A stretch of DNA of 64,000 bases from Gammaproteobacteria bacterium (GTDB lineage: Bacteria; Pseudomonadota; Gammaproteobacteria; SZUA-140). The stretch covers positions 149,176 through 213,175 of the forward strand of contig WFVD01000026.1 in NCBI GenBank assembly GCA_015491865.1. The letters run 5' to 3'. Under the pieces are notes generated by a model. That model had not been told where the DNA came from. It searched no databases and worked only from the letters and a program-made list of their open reading frames with translations. The translations under genes and the position numbers were made by a program. The stretch's first letter is position 1. Every line of letters starts with the position of its first letter. This document shows, piece after piece, positions 34,534 to 44,102 of this stretch.

Positions 34534-35406
34534 TTAGGGTGAGATGCCCGTGGTTGTCAAATATGACTGGGTGATCTGGTCGCCCCATAAGAGGGTAATC
34601 CAGCCTGCAGTCGCGAGGTAGGGGCCAAATGGGATGGGGATATTTTTATCTCGGCCGCGAACTACGATGAGCGTGATGCCGACGATCGCGCCGACAAGCG
34701 ATGAAAGCAGAATAATTGGTAATATCGCCTGCCATCCCATCCACGCGCCGAGCATGGCGAGTAGTTTAAAGTCGCCGTGCCCCATGCCCTCTTTACCCGT
34801 AGTCAACTTGAATACAATATAGACCGACCAGAGGCTGAGGTAACCGGCCAGCCCACCGATGATGGCCGATTCAGGGCTGGTAAAAATGCCTGCAAGGCTG
34901 ATGCCGAGGCCGAGCCATAAAAAAGGGAGCGTGATGTTATCGGGTAGCAACTGATGGTCAAAGTCAATCACGGTGAGTGTGATGAGTGCCCAGGTGAGGA
35001 GTAGTGCGGCAGCGGTTTCTATTGTTGGCCCAAAATGCCACGCGACCACGATGGAGAGTAGCGCTGTGGTCGCTTCGATGATGGGATAGCGAGCTGGGAT
35101 TCGGATACCGCAATCGCTGCAGCGGCCTTTAAGAAATAGATAGCTCAGGAGTGGAATATTTTCTACAGCTTTTATTTGATGGTTGCATCTGGGGCAGTGC
35201 GAATTGGGCGAGACCAGGTTGAAGGGCTTCTCCTCCTTGTCAGAAGGTTCATTCCCTAAAAGGTCATTACACTGAGCATGCCACTCTTTTTCCATCATCA
35301 CCGGCAGGCGCAGGATGACAACATTGAGAAAGCTGCCCACCAGTAAGCCCAAAATGCCAATGACGGAGATAAAGGTGATCGCACTTTCACTAAACAGCTG
35401 TAGCAT
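34534..35406 (-). CDS. pilD: Prepilin peptidase / N-methyltransferase PilD
   Basis: A 290-residue bitopic enzyme with about eight helices. The cytoplasmic domain has the zinc tetracysteine pairs CPRC and CSDC; two aspartates of the peptidase lie in VIDFDHQLLPD and GHGDFKLLAMLG. It cleaves leader peptides of pilin-like proteins and methylates the new N-terminal Phe; here PilA is the expected substrate. Downstream of pilC by 45 bases. Confidence 0.95.
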   Translation of the reverse strand: MLQLFSESAITFISVIGILGLLVGSFLNVVILRLPVMMEKEWHAQCNDLLGNEPSDKEEKPFNLVSPNSHCPRCNHQIKAVENIPLLSYLFLKGRCSDCGIRIPARYPIIEATTALLSIVVAWHFGPTIETAAALLLTWALITLTVIDFDHQLLPDNITLPFLWLGLGISLAGIFTSPESAIIGGLAGYLSLWSVYIVFKLTTGKEGMGHGDFKLLAMLGAWMGWQAILPIILLSSLVGAIVGITLIVVRGRDKNIPIPFGPYLATAGWITLLWGDQITQSYLTTTGISP

Positions 35407-35451
35407 CTTGAGTCAGGCTCTTTAATTATTTTTATAAATAGTTACTTAAAA

Positions 35452-36675
35452 TTATACGACCGATCCCATTTTGAAAATAGGCAGGTACATCGCGATGACA
35501 AGGCCGCCGACTACAACGCCAAGAAATGCCATGATCAGTGGCTCTAACAGGCTGGTTAAGCCATCAACGGCATCATCAACCTCCTGCTCATAAAAGTCGG
35601 CGACTTTTGCCAGCATGCTATCGATTGAGCCTGCCTCTTCGCCGATCGCAACCATCTGTGTGACCATGTTTGGAAATAGCCCCGACTGTTTCATCACCAC
35701 ATTAAGTTGATTACCCGTTGCAATATCATCGCGCATTTTGAGGATCGCCTCTGTATAAACGATATTGCCCGCTGCACCGGAGACAGTATTCATCGCTTCG
35801 ACAAGCGGAACACCGGCAGCAAACATGGTGGAAAGTGTGCGAGAAAAGCGGGCAATGGTTGCTTTAGTGACTAGCGGGCCAATAATAGGCGCTTTCAGCG
35901 CAATTTTGTCGAGCATGTGATTAAACTTTCTGGAGCGCTTTTTTGCTTCCATTAACAGGTAGACTACGCCGCCAGCACCACCGGCGATCGCCCACCACCA
36001 TTCCTGAAAGACCTCAGATAACTTTACGACGAATAGTGTGAGTGCAGGCAGGTCAGCACCAAACTGGTCAAACATGCTCTGAAATTGAGGTACCACAAAA
36101 ATAAGCAGAATGGCGGTGATAATAAAAGCAACGACTACTACGGCAATGGGGTAAAACATCGCTTTTTTGATTTTACTCTTCATCGCCTCCGTTTTTTCTT
36201 TGTAGGTGGCAATTTTTTCGAGCAGCGTTTCGAGAATACCTGCATGTTCACCGGCGGTAACAAGATTAACATAGAGGTCATCAAACTGTAGCGGGTGTTT
36301 CGCAAGCGCGTCGGCAAAGGTGTTGCCACCTTCAACATCTGCTTTAATCGACATAATCAGTGTCTGCATCGCCGGGTTGTCGTGTCCTTTTCCAATAATA
36401 TCGAAAGACTGTACTAGCGGTACACCAGAGGCCATCATGGTGGACATCTGGCGACTGAAGAGTGCAATATCCTTCGGCGTAATATTTCCTTTACTACTGC
36501 CCCCAAAGAGTGGTTTCGGTTTTTTTCTGACCTTTTTAGGCGTGATGCCCTGACGGCGCAGTTCCGCTTTTACTAATGCCGGGCTGGTGCCGTTTGTTTC
36601 ACCTTTGACTTTTGTTCCCTGTCGGTTAGTGCCTTCCCATAAGAAGGTCTCTTTGCTTACAGTTTTAGTAGCCAT
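35452..36675 (-). CDS. pilC: Type IV pilus inner membrane platform protein PilC
   Basis: A 407-residue protein with two GspF-type repeats. ALFSRQMSTMMASGVPLVQSFD and ARFSRTLSTMFAAGVPLVEAMN start each repeat. Three helices lie at about residues 174-198, 225-245 and 379-399. It couples the PilB ATPase to pilus extension. Start behind CAGGAAATCCAG and 15 bases after pilB. Confidence 0.96.
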   Translation of the reverse strand: MATKTVSKETFLWEGTNRQGTKVKGETNGTSPALVKAELRRQGITPKKVRKKPKPLFGGSSKGNITPKDIALFSRQMSTMMASGVPLVQSFDIIGKGHDNPAMQTLIMSIKADVEGGNTFADALAKHPLQFDDLYVNLVTAGEHAGILETLLEKIATYKEKTEAMKSKIKKAMFYPIAVVVVAFIITAILLIFVVPQFQSMFDQFGADLPALTLFVVKLSEVFQEWWWAIAGGAGGVVYLLMEAKKRSRKFNHMLDKIALKAPIIGPLVTKATIARFSRTLSTMFAAGVPLVEAMNTVSGAAGNIVYTEAILKMRDDIATGNQLNVVMKQSGLFPNMVTQMVAIGEEAGSIDSMLAKVADFYEQEVDDAVDGLTSLLEPLIMAFLGVVVGGLVIAMYLPIFKMGSVV

Positions 36676-36690
36676 CTGGATTTCCTGAGG

Positions 36691-38409
36691 TTAATCGGCG
36701 GTAACAATACGGTTGAGTTCTTCAAGGCTGAGGATGCCTTGCCTGACTTTTATCAGGCCTGATGCGTGAAGGTCGTTTACACCCTCCGATTTTGCCAGGT
36801 CTGCAAGTTGTATTGCGTTACCACCTTCCATGATAAGTTTCCCCATCGCCTCTGAAATAGGCATCACCTGGTAGATACCGACACGCCCCTTGTAACCTCC
36901 ATTGCATTGATCACATCCGACGGGGCCATAGATAGTCAGGTCGTTAAGCTCCTCTTCCTTGAACCCCTCTTTTAACAGGGCTTCCCTGGGGATATCAAGA
37001 GGCTGTTTACAGTGTTTGCATAAACGGCGTCCCAGTCGCTGTGCGATGATGAGACTAACGGCGGAAGCGATATTGAAGGGGGCGATGCCCATATTGATCA
37101 ATCGTGTTAATGTCTGTGGCGCATCGTTGGTATGAAGGGTGGAGATAACAAAGTGACCGGTCTGCGCCGCCTTGATCGCAATCTCACCAGTTTCGATATC
37201 TCGAATCTCACCCACCATGATGATGTCTGGATCCTGTCGTAAAAACGATTTCAATGCAGACGGAAAGGTAAGGCCCGCCTTGGGGTTTACATTCACCTGG
37301 TTGATACCCTGCAGGCTAATTTCAGCGGGGTCTTCTGCAGTTGAGATATTACGATCATCAGTATTGAGAATATTGAGCGCGGTATAAAGTGAGACGGTTT
37401 TACCACTCCCCGTTGGGCCGGTGACTAACACCATGCCGTAAGGCTTATGGATCGCATCCATAAACAGTTTTTTCTGGTCTTCTTCATAGCCCAGTGCATC
37501 GATACCGAGCGTCGCACTACTCGGGTCAAGAATACGCATCACGATCTTTTCACCAAAAAGTGTGGGGCAGGTGCTAACACGAAAATCGATTGCACGGGTT
37601 TTTGAAATCTTCATCTTCATCCGCCCATCCTGAGGAATGCGGCGCTCGGAGATATCGAGTTGAGATAGTACTTTAATGCGCGCAGAAATCTTTCTGACTA
37701 ACGTGATGGGGGGGCTAGCGACTTCCTGCAGGATACCATCAATACGAAAACGGACACGGTAGACTTTTTCATATGGTTCGAAGTGGAGATCAGAGGCGCC
37801 TTTATTAATGGCATCCAGTAACACCTTGTTGACGAAACGTACAACCGGAGTGTCATCCACTTCAGTCTCGTCACCATCTTCGCCAGCACCCTCTTCGTCG
37901 CCGCCTGAAATATCGAGGTCATCGAGGTCAGTGTCATCCAGGTCATCCATTGTTGTATCCTGATCATTCAGGACAGTTTCAATGATTTTCGCGAGTTTAT
38001 CCTCTTCTACCAGAATCGCTTCAGCATTGGCACCGACATTAAATTTGAATTCATCCAGAGCATCCTGATTGGTTGGATCTGAGACCGCGACAAAAAGGCG
38101 ATTACCGCGCTTAAACAGGGGTAGCGCATTATGCTTAACGATCATCTTATGGTCGACTAGAGTGGTTGCCGCAGACTCAAGATCCATGCTGTTGATATCG
38201 AAAACTGGGGTGCCAAACTCCTGCGCAGCAGCATGGGCTATGGAGCTGCTGTCCAGGATCTCTTTTTCGACAAGATAACGTACTAGCGGGACTTTCTTTT
38301 TAGTAGCCTTCTCAAAGGCTTCAATGGCCTTTTCTTCTTCCAGTAGTCCGTCTAGCACCAGCTTTCTGGCGAGGCCGCTAAGGTTTAAATTGGCTGCTGG
38401 TGTGCTCAT
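36691..38409 (-). CDS. pilB: Type IV pilus assembly ATPase PilB
   Basis: A 572-residue hexameric ATPase. An MshEN-like N-domain (about residues 1-160) and an acidic linker rich in Asp (DDLDDTDLDDLDISGGDEE) precede the motor domain. Walker A is GPTGSGKT, Asp box DPDIIMVGEIRD, His box ISTLHTNDAPQT, and zinc cysteines CKHC and CDQC. It powers pilin polymerisation. The strongly acidic linker is longer than in E. coli GspE-type proteins. Confidence 0.97.
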   Translation of the reverse strand: MSTPAANLNLSGLARKLVLDGLLEEEKAIEAFEKATKKKVPLVRYLVEKEILDSSSIAHAAAQEFGTPVFDINSMDLESAATTLVDHKMIVKHNALPLFKRGNRLFVAVSDPTNQDALDEFKFNVGANAEAILVEEDKLAKIIETVLNDQDTTMDDLDDTDLDDLDISGGDEEGAGEDGDETEVDDTPVVRFVNKVLLDAINKGASDLHFEPYEKVYRVRFRIDGILQEVASPPITLVRKISARIKVLSQLDISERRIPQDGRMKMKISKTRAIDFRVSTCPTLFGEKIVMRILDPSSATLGIDALGYEEDQKKLFMDAIHKPYGMVLVTGPTGSGKTVSLYTALNILNTDDRNISTAEDPAEISLQGINQVNVNPKAGLTFPSALKSFLRQDPDIIMVGEIRDIETGEIAIKAAQTGHFVISTLHTNDAPQTLTRLINMGIAPFNIASAVSLIIAQRLGRRLCKHCKQPLDIPREALLKEGFKEEELNDLTIYGPVGCDQCNGGYKGRVGIYQVMPISEAMGKLIMEGGNAIQLADLAKSEGVNDLHASGLIKVRQGILSLEELNRIVTAD

Positions 38410-38530
38410 ATAACTATCAGAATTATTTAGACTATTTAGAATGTATCGTTGTATGGGAATTATCGGCTGTGCGAGGTAATTATTTAGGCGAGTCCAGTGG
38501 ACAGTGGTGGTGGGGTTTCTTGTAAGTAGA

Positions 38531-40129
38531 TTATAGCTTTTTACATGCGTTTATATGCCCCTGGGCGCAGCTTATTTTGAAGGCTTTATTTGCCATTTCC
38601 TGTTTGCCATGGGCCTGTAGAATGAGCCCTCTTCCCATATGGGCTTTGGGTGTGTTGAAGGCGAGGGTGATAGTTTTATTAAAATCATCAAGCGCCATCA
38701 GATAGTTTTTTTGCTGGAAGTAGGCGTTTGCGCGCCCTAAATAGGCGTGGCTAAATTGAGGGTTGATAGCAATGACTTTTGAGTAGTCATTTTGCGCTTC
38801 ATCATATTTTTCTAAATATGAATAAGCATTAGCGCGATTGTAATAGATCCTTTCAGCGCCAATAACGTTTTCCTTGTTATGAATTAATATTTCTGCATCA
38901 TTCCAGAGATAAAATGAATGGCTAAGGGTGGTGAGGCGGTTCCATGTTAAGGGCACAAATAAGATAGAAGCCAGCATAAGTATAAGAAGTGCCTGTTTAC
39001 GAAGTAGCTTATCGATGACGAATGGTATGGCTGCAAATAGTAATGGCATCCAGAGATAGCTACGATAGAGTACAAAAGGCTCCTGAATACGAACAGTCGA
39101 TAACTCAGGTATGAACAGGATCCAGGGTGAGAGCAATGCAAATCCAGCTAACCCTTTTCTCCCCCCCTTTAAGAGCAGCCAAAAGCAGACAAGCGGATAG
39201 ATGAGAAAGGATACAAATAGCGCAGAATAAGGCCACATGATGAGTTGTGTAGCAAACGGCTCCCTCATATCTATAGACATCCATGCCGGCGACGGGAGGA
39301 GCCACAGTTGCAGGTATTTGAAAAACAGAGTTCCCTGAGTAAGGATACTGAGTGGGTATGCATTCTGGATGTTCAGTTGCTGCAGCATGTTTACTGCAAG
39401 AGGTTCATACGGTGAACCGATCACTCCTTTTACCCTAAGGGTTATCAGTAGTGCAATGGCAAAAAATAGCGAAAAAGGAAGCCACAGTTCTTTTACCAGG
39501 GCGCGGGAAGGTTTGCGGATAAGAAACGTCATCGCAAGTGCAATGCCTGGGATCGGAATGCTATGTTCTTTCGAAAAGACAGCCGCAAAATAGAAAAGAA
39601 TGGATATAAAGAACCACACCTTTTTTTTCTGTGAGGACTCTTCCTGTAATCCTTTTAAAAAGAAGAAAAGGGTCAATAGGCCAAAGAGTGTGGCCATCAC
39701 GATAGTGCGTTGTATTAAGTATCCGGGTGCATAGCTGGCGACTGGGTGTAATGCGAAAAGTAGCGCGGCAAAGAATGCGGTTAAGGTGAGAGATAGCTTA
39801 TTATCTGCTGGTTCGGGTAGTACAGTTTGAAATAGTTTTTTTAGGAATAAAAACAGGGTTATGACGGTTACACTATGAAGAAAGAGGTTTCCAAGGCGGA
39901 AATTGATGAGCTCCAGCCCAAAGAAGCGATCTGTCCATCCCATAGTGGCATAAGGGAACCAGCGAGGAGTAAGGGGGGAAAATGAATAGCCAAAGTCTCT
40001 GGCAGTGTTGCCATCAAAAAGATATTGGTCATCGAATATGATAGGGTTCCACAGGAACGCACCGTAGAGTGCCCCGCATGCTAGAAATAAGATAGCGCAT
40101 AGGAGAAATGTTAGTGGTTTAGAGCTCAA
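38531..40129 (-). CDS. TMTC-like membrane glycosyltransferase with C-terminal TPRs
   Basis: A 532-residue protein lying between pilA and pilB. About eleven helices (residues 1-395) carry an acidic pair in the first external loop (IIFDDQYLFDG), the place where GT-C transferases bind lipid-linked sugar. Three TPR units fill the C-terminus (about 425-532; AERIYYNRANAYSYLEKYDEA, SHAYLGRANAYFQQKNY and so on). This order, multi-helix GT-C then TPRs, is that of TMTC O-mannosyltransferases. In pseudomonads, pilin glycosyltransferases (PilO/TfpO) also lie just after pilA. I therefore infer pilin or exported-protein glycosylation. Confidence 0.65.
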   Translation of the reverse strand: MSSKPLTFLLCAILFLACGALYGAFLWNPIIFDDQYLFDGNTARDFGYSFSPLTPRWFPYATMGWTDRFFGLELINFRLGNLFLHSVTVITLFLFLKKLFQTVLPEPADNKLSLTLTAFFAALLFALHPVASYAPGYLIQRTIVMATLFGLLTLFFFLKGLQEESSQKKKVWFFISILFYFAAVFSKEHSIPIPGIALAMTFLIRKPSRALVKELWLPFSLFFAIALLITLRVKGVIGSPYEPLAVNMLQQLNIQNAYPLSILTQGTLFFKYLQLWLLPSPAWMSIDMREPFATQLIMWPYSALFVSFLIYPLVCFWLLLKGGRKGLAGFALLSPWILFIPELSTVRIQEPFVLYRSYLWMPLLFAAIPFVIDKLLRKQALLILMLASILFVPLTWNRLTTLSHSFYLWNDAEILIHNKENVIGAERIYYNRANAYSYLEKYDEAQNDYSKVIAINPQFSHAYLGRANAYFQQKNYLMALDDFNKTITLAFNTPKAHMGRGLILQAHGKQEMANKAFKISCAQGHINACKKL

Positions 40130-40310
40130 AGGTCACGACCGCCAGAACAGTAATTTGATGAGTTAATAATATCTGCTTGAGTCAGTATTTGTTATTTATG
40201 TTTACAGCTTCTTATTGCTATCGACTAACTCTACTGTTTTATGAGGGGGAAGCTGAAAGTAGTTTTGTGGTGTCCAGGGGCTCTGAATTTGGCGAAGGCG
40301 TTAATAAAAA

Positions 40311-40336
40311 TGCGAGCCCTGGGGCTCGCATTTTTT
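40311..40336. terminator. Terminator after pilA
   Basis: TGCGAGCCC-TG-GGGCTCGCA is a nine-pair stem with T runs on both strands (TTTTTT on plus, TTTTTA on minus). On the minus strand it sits 29 bases after the pilA stop, so it separates highly expressed pilA mRNA from the TMTC-like gene. Confidence 0.92.
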
Positions 40337-40364
40337 GGTGGTTGTAATGCTACTATTTATTGTT

Positions 40365-40802
40365 TTACAGACATTTGATGCCACGACCTGCAGTGGTTGA
40401 ATCACAACCAGAGCCACTTAATGCCCAGTTTAGTGCAGCATTGCCAACAGCCGATGGTGTCAGGGTAAGCACTAATGCATTCCCGCTAGAATCTACACCG
40501 GTAGTGGTCAGGGTAACGGTGCCATCTACGACCGGAGCGCTGGTGACATAGTTGATATTACCAAGATCAGCAGATGTTGGAATGCCGTTGCTGCCACTAT
40601 CACAGGTGGTCAATGCCCCAGTCTCCTGATAGCACATGGCGACAGCTGTTTTAACGGAAGAGATCCCCTGGAGGCCTCCAGAGACTTTAGAGCGCTGTGT
40701 ATAGTCAGCATACTGAGGAATCGCAATTGCCGCCAGAATGCCGATGATGGCAACCACAATCATTAATTCAATCAGTGTAAAACCCTGTTGTGTTTTTTTC
40801 AT
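40365..40802 (-). CDS. pilA: Type IVa major pilin PilA
   Basis: A 145-residue prepilin. The leader MKKTQQG is followed by the cleavage site before Phe and FTLIELMIVVAIIGILAAIA, with the Glu at mature position 5. A disulfide-bounded C-terminal loop is likely between two cysteines near the end (SGCDSTTAGRGIKCL). Another Cys pair lies at MCYQETGALTTCD. The globular part is rich in Ser/Thr, which offers O-glycosylation sites. AGGAGAAAG precedes the ATG; a sigma-54 promoter lies upstream. Confidence 0.96.
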   Translation of the reverse strand: MKKTQQGFTLIELMIVVAIIGILAAIAIPQYADYTQRSKVSGGLQGISSVKTAVAMCYQETGALTTCDSGSNGIPTSADLGNINYVTSAPVVDGTVTLTTTGVDSSGNALVLTLTPSAVGNAALNWALSGSGCDSTTAGRGIKCL

Positions 40803-41118
40803 AATCTTTCTCCTGAGAATAGTAATAAATTAGCTCTTCATGGCGTTGCTTTTTTTCTCCATGCACAGGAGATATGCTTGCCTCGCACATTAGTATCTGC
40901 ATGCACTATGCCAAACTTTAGTTTTTTATGGAAAGGGGCTGAATATTGCCATTTTAGCGATAAAGGTGTGATGGTGGTCACAGAAAATAGCGCGGTTGGT
41001 AGCGGTTGCTGTTTTTTTTCGAAGAGAGGGGTGTTAGATGGGTGCTCATTTTGAGCAGAATCTGCGCCTGGTGCACAATTATTGCTGGTTTCTTTGTCGG
41101 CCGGTGATAATAACAATT
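40803..41118. other. 316-base region between pilR and pilA
   Basis: It holds the pilA sigma-54 promoter and leader. The bases from 40914 to 41118 should contain PilR enhancer sites; I could not pick out repeated motifs by eye. No open frame with a good ribosome binding site was seen. Confidence 0.5.
40898..40913 (-). promoter_or_regulatory. Sigma-54 promoter of pilA
   Basis: On the minus strand TGGCAT-AGTGC-ATGCA matches the -24/-12 consensus TGGCAC-N5-TTGCA at the invariant GG and GC with the required ten-base spacing between them. Transcription should start about 12 bases downstream, near 40887, giving a leader of roughly 85 bases. PilR, encoded next upstream, is the expected activator. 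Confidence 0.75.
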
Positions 41119-42483
41119 CTATAGCCCCAGCTTTTTCATACGATAGCGCAGCGCACCGAATGAGATTCCTAGCCGTTTAGCCGCAGCGGTTTTGTTGTAG
41201 CGGCTCTCTTCCAGTGCCTTCATGATACGCTCTTTTTCGATATCGCCGAGTAGTGGATCGAGAGCTTTCGTTTCATCGGTAGCAACTGTGCTCATGGAGG
41301 TGCTATCTGCCTGGGCAGTCGGGCTGCTGGTGACGCATGGCTCTAGCTGCAGGTTTTCTCTCCGAATATGGTTCTCCTCACATAATGTCATGGCGCGCTC
41401 TAGAATATTTTCCAGTTCGCGGACGTTGCCTGGAAAGTGATATCGGCTGAGTGCATCGCACGCTTCCTTATCCAGAGTGGGAATTGCTTCTCCTGCCTCA
41501 CTGGCGAGCTGTTTCAGTATATGGTTGGTAAGTAGTGGGATATCCTCAGCTCTTTCGCGTAGTGCAGGAATATGAAGCTCAATGACATTGATGCGATAGA
41601 AAAGGTCCTGACGAAACTTCCCCTCCTTGACTAGCTGGGCAAGATCTTTATGGGTGGCACTCAGTATTCGTACATCAATTTTGATTTCCTGCTGTGCCCC
41701 GATGGGGCGAACAGCCTTCTCCTGAATTGCCCTTAGAAGCTTTACCTGCATATTCAATGGTAGATCGGCAACTTCATCAAGAAAGAGCGTGCCGCCATCG
41801 GCTGCCTGGAAGAGCCCCTCTTTCTTACTGGAGGCACCTGTGAAGCTCCCTTTTATATGGCCAAAAAACTCACTCTCCATAAGTGCCTCGGGTATTGCCC
41901 CACAGTTAACCGCAATAAAGAACTTGTCAGCACGTGCGCCCTGTTCATGAATCATGCGAGCTGCCAGCTCTTTTCCTGTTCCCGACTCACCACTAATATG
42001 CACGGGTGCCTGGCTTCTTGCTAATTTGGCGATGATAGTACGAGTATCACATATTGGACGCGACTCCCCCAGTAGTGTGAGAGCTGCTTCCGGTTTTTCA
42101 TTTTTCTGCTTGGGGCTGAGTTTTAGAGCGGTTGTCACTAGCGTTCGCAGCATCGTGAGATCAACAGGCTTGGAGACAAAATCAAATGCTCCCGCCTTCA
42201 GGGCCATTACTGCAGATTCCATATTTCCATGGGCCGTGATGACGGCTGATGGGATAGAAGGATAGCGATTCTGGATGTGTTGAACGAGGTCGATACCATT
42301 ACCATCGGGAAGTTTCATATCGGTCAGGCAGAGGTCGATATCTGGGTGCTGCAGAAGCACCGCTTTTGCCGCAGTGATTGAGGATGCGGTATAGCAATCG
42401 ACACCCATCCGCAGTAGCGTCAGTTCTAGTAACTCACAGATATCTGGTTCATCATCGACTACAAGGGCAGTGGGCTGGTTCAT
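41119..42483 (-). CDS. pilR: Sigma-54-dependent response regulator PilR
   Basis: A 454-residue NtrC-type activator. The receiver domain has the phospho-acceptor Asp in LCLTDMKLPDG. The AAA+ domain shows GESGTGKELAARM, GSFTGAS (the sigma-54-contact loop, with Ser instead of the usual Ala), and GGTLFLDEVADLP. A Fis-type helix-turn-helix ends the protein (KTAAAKRLGISFGALRYRMKK). Lies one base after pilS. It should activate pilA. Confidence 0.96.
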   Translation of the reverse strand: MNQPTALVVDDEPDICELLELTLLRMGVDCYTASSITAAKAVLLQHPDIDLCLTDMKLPDGNGIDLVQHIQNRYPSIPSAVITAHGNMESAVMALKAGAFDFVSKPVDLTMLRTLVTTALKLSPKQKNEKPEAALTLLGESRPICDTRTIIAKLARSQAPVHISGESGTGKELAARMIHEQGARADKFFIAVNCGAIPEALMESEFFGHIKGSFTGASSKKEGLFQAADGGTLFLDEVADLPLNMQVKLLRAIQEKAVRPIGAQQEIKIDVRILSATHKDLAQLVKEGKFRQDLFYRINVIELHIPALRERAEDIPLLTNHILKQLASEAGEAIPTLDKEACDALSRYHFPGNVRELENILERAMTLCEENHIRRENLQLEPCVTSSPTAQADSTSMSTVATDETKALDPLLGDIEKERIMKALEESRYNKTAAAKRLGISFGALRYRMKKLGL

Positions 42484-42484
42484 A

Positions 42485-44098
42485 TTAAATTACCTGTCGT
42501 CTTCTTGGATCAGCAAAGGTGATGCGGAAACAACTACCGCCACCGGGGATAGGAATATAGTTAAGGCGTGCCTGGTTTGATTCACATAGCTCTCGAGAGA
42601 TGTAGAGCCCAAGTCCACTACCATTAGATTCGGTAGTGAAAAATGGTTCAAATATATGCTCAGCAAGCGCAGGCTCGATCCCTTTACCATTGTCGATAAC
42701 CTCAAGATAGGGAGATCCGGATTCATTAGATATTCCACCCTGAAGCCATAGTTGAGGAGCACTGTTCTGATCACCATGGCGTAGTCCATTTTGGCAGAGA
42801 TTCAATAAAACCTGGTGTAGCTGGCTATCATCAAACCTAATGATATTAATTTCTGTTGATAAACAGAGATGTATTTGAGAGCGGAGCGCACCTTCATTAA
42901 GGCATAACTCGTCGACGAAAGAAGCTAACCACAGAGAGATGTCAATTTCCTGTGGGTTAGATCGGTCACGGCGATTGAGCTGCATAACATTTTCAATAAT
43001 CGTATTAACTCGCTGGCTATGGTTTTGAATAATTTCAGTGAGTCTCACCTCACTCTTGTCAAGCCGTGGTGACTCAGCTAGCAGCTGTCCTGCATGGCTG
43101 ATTGCTCCGAGTGGGTTGCGAATTTCGTGTGCAATGCTGGCAGTGAGTCTGCCGAGGGATGCCAGTTTTAACTGCTGTGCTTGTTGTGAGATGGCAGCCA
43201 TATCTTCAAGGAAAATAAGCGTGCCCGAGTCGCTCTTTTCTCCCAGGTGTGCAAAGCGCGGCATAATGCTAGGGGTGGCATCAGATGATTTGAATGGTAG
43301 CAGCTCATCATCAGGGTGAGACCACCAATGCTCAATCTGTTGTATTAGAGGTTGCGGTAATTTATTGACTGTATCACTGTTCGATAATTCTGTTGAGCCT
43401 AAAAGATTGCGTGCAGAGGCATTGATAAGGTGGATTGTATTATAGCGATCAATCACCACTATTCCTGTCTGCATACGTTGAATGATATATTCCGTTAATT
43501 GCGCCATGTTAGCGAGATCTACGCCGCGCTTTGCGGCAAGCGCCTCACTCTCATGCAGTCTTCTCGCCAGCGCCTGGGCAAGGATAGCGGTGGCGAAAAA
43601 ACTGGCGCCAAGCAGCCCTGCCTGGGTATAGCTTGACTCCAGTGCAGGCTGGCTCCAGGAGGAGAGAATCTGCTCTGATAGCACGGTAAGCGTGGCAACG
43701 GAGGCAAAAAAGATGGAAGACCTCCCGACAATCAGAAGGCTACCCCCAGCAACTGCAATCACTAGTAATATTCCCATGCCGCTTGCAATACCGCCACTGG
43801 CATGCATTAACAGCGTAATGATAATAATGTCGAGCAGAACATGTGAATAGACCTGAGGCTCAAAGTTAGGCGCCTGTCGCCTGATCGTAATTAAATTTAG
43901 CAGGCTGGTTATCAGATAAATAATACTGGTAACGTAGAACAAGGTGAAATCTGTAGAACCCAGCGGCGGAGGTAGCGCACTTGAGTAGCAGAGTATGGTT
44001 GCGAGCCCTGCAAGTGTGATTCTATATAGATTTAGCAGGCGCAGAGAAGCCCACATTTTAATACTTGATAAGGGTTTATGTGAGCTACTATTTGACAT
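42485..44098 (-). CDS. pilS: Sensor histidine kinase PilS
   Basis: I choose the ATG at 44098 (537 residues), right after the upstream stop; an in-frame TTG at 44146 would overlap it. Six helices occupy about residues 18-185, then a PAS domain (about 205-300), HisKA with SIAHEIRNPLGAISHAGQ, and a HATPase with NLCQNGLRHG, VIDNGKGIEP and GSGLGLYISRE. It senses a membrane cue (PilA itself in Pseudomonas) and controls PilR. Confidence 0.93.
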   Translation of the reverse strand: MSNSSSHKPLSSIKMWASLRLLNLYRITLAGLATILCYSSALPPPLGSTDFTLFYVTSIIYLITSLLNLITIRRQAPNFEPQVYSHVLLDIIIITLLMHASGGIASGMGILLVIAVAGGSLLIVGRSSIFFASVATLTVLSEQILSSWSQPALESSYTQAGLLGASFFATAILAQALARRLHESEALAAKRGVDLANMAQLTEYIIQRMQTGIVVIDRYNTIHLINASARNLLGSTELSNSDTVNKLPQPLIQQIEHWWSHPDDELLPFKSSDATPSIMPRFAHLGEKSDSGTLIFLEDMAAISQQAQQLKLASLGRLTASIAHEIRNPLGAISHAGQLLAESPRLDKSEVRLTEIIQNHSQRVNTIIENVMQLNRRDRSNPQEIDISLWLASFVDELCLNEGALRSQIHLCLSTEINIIRFDDSQLHQVLLNLCQNGLRHGDQNSAPQLWLQGGISNESGSPYLEVIDNGKGIEPALAEHIFEPFFTTESNGSGLGLYISRELCESNQARLNYIPIPGGGSCFRITFADPRRRQVI

Positions 44099-44102
44099 TA
44101 AA

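Noticed and set aside
40788..41116. Open frames between pilA and pilR
   Set aside because: They lack ribosome binding sites and lie over the sigma-54 promoter and leader of pilA.
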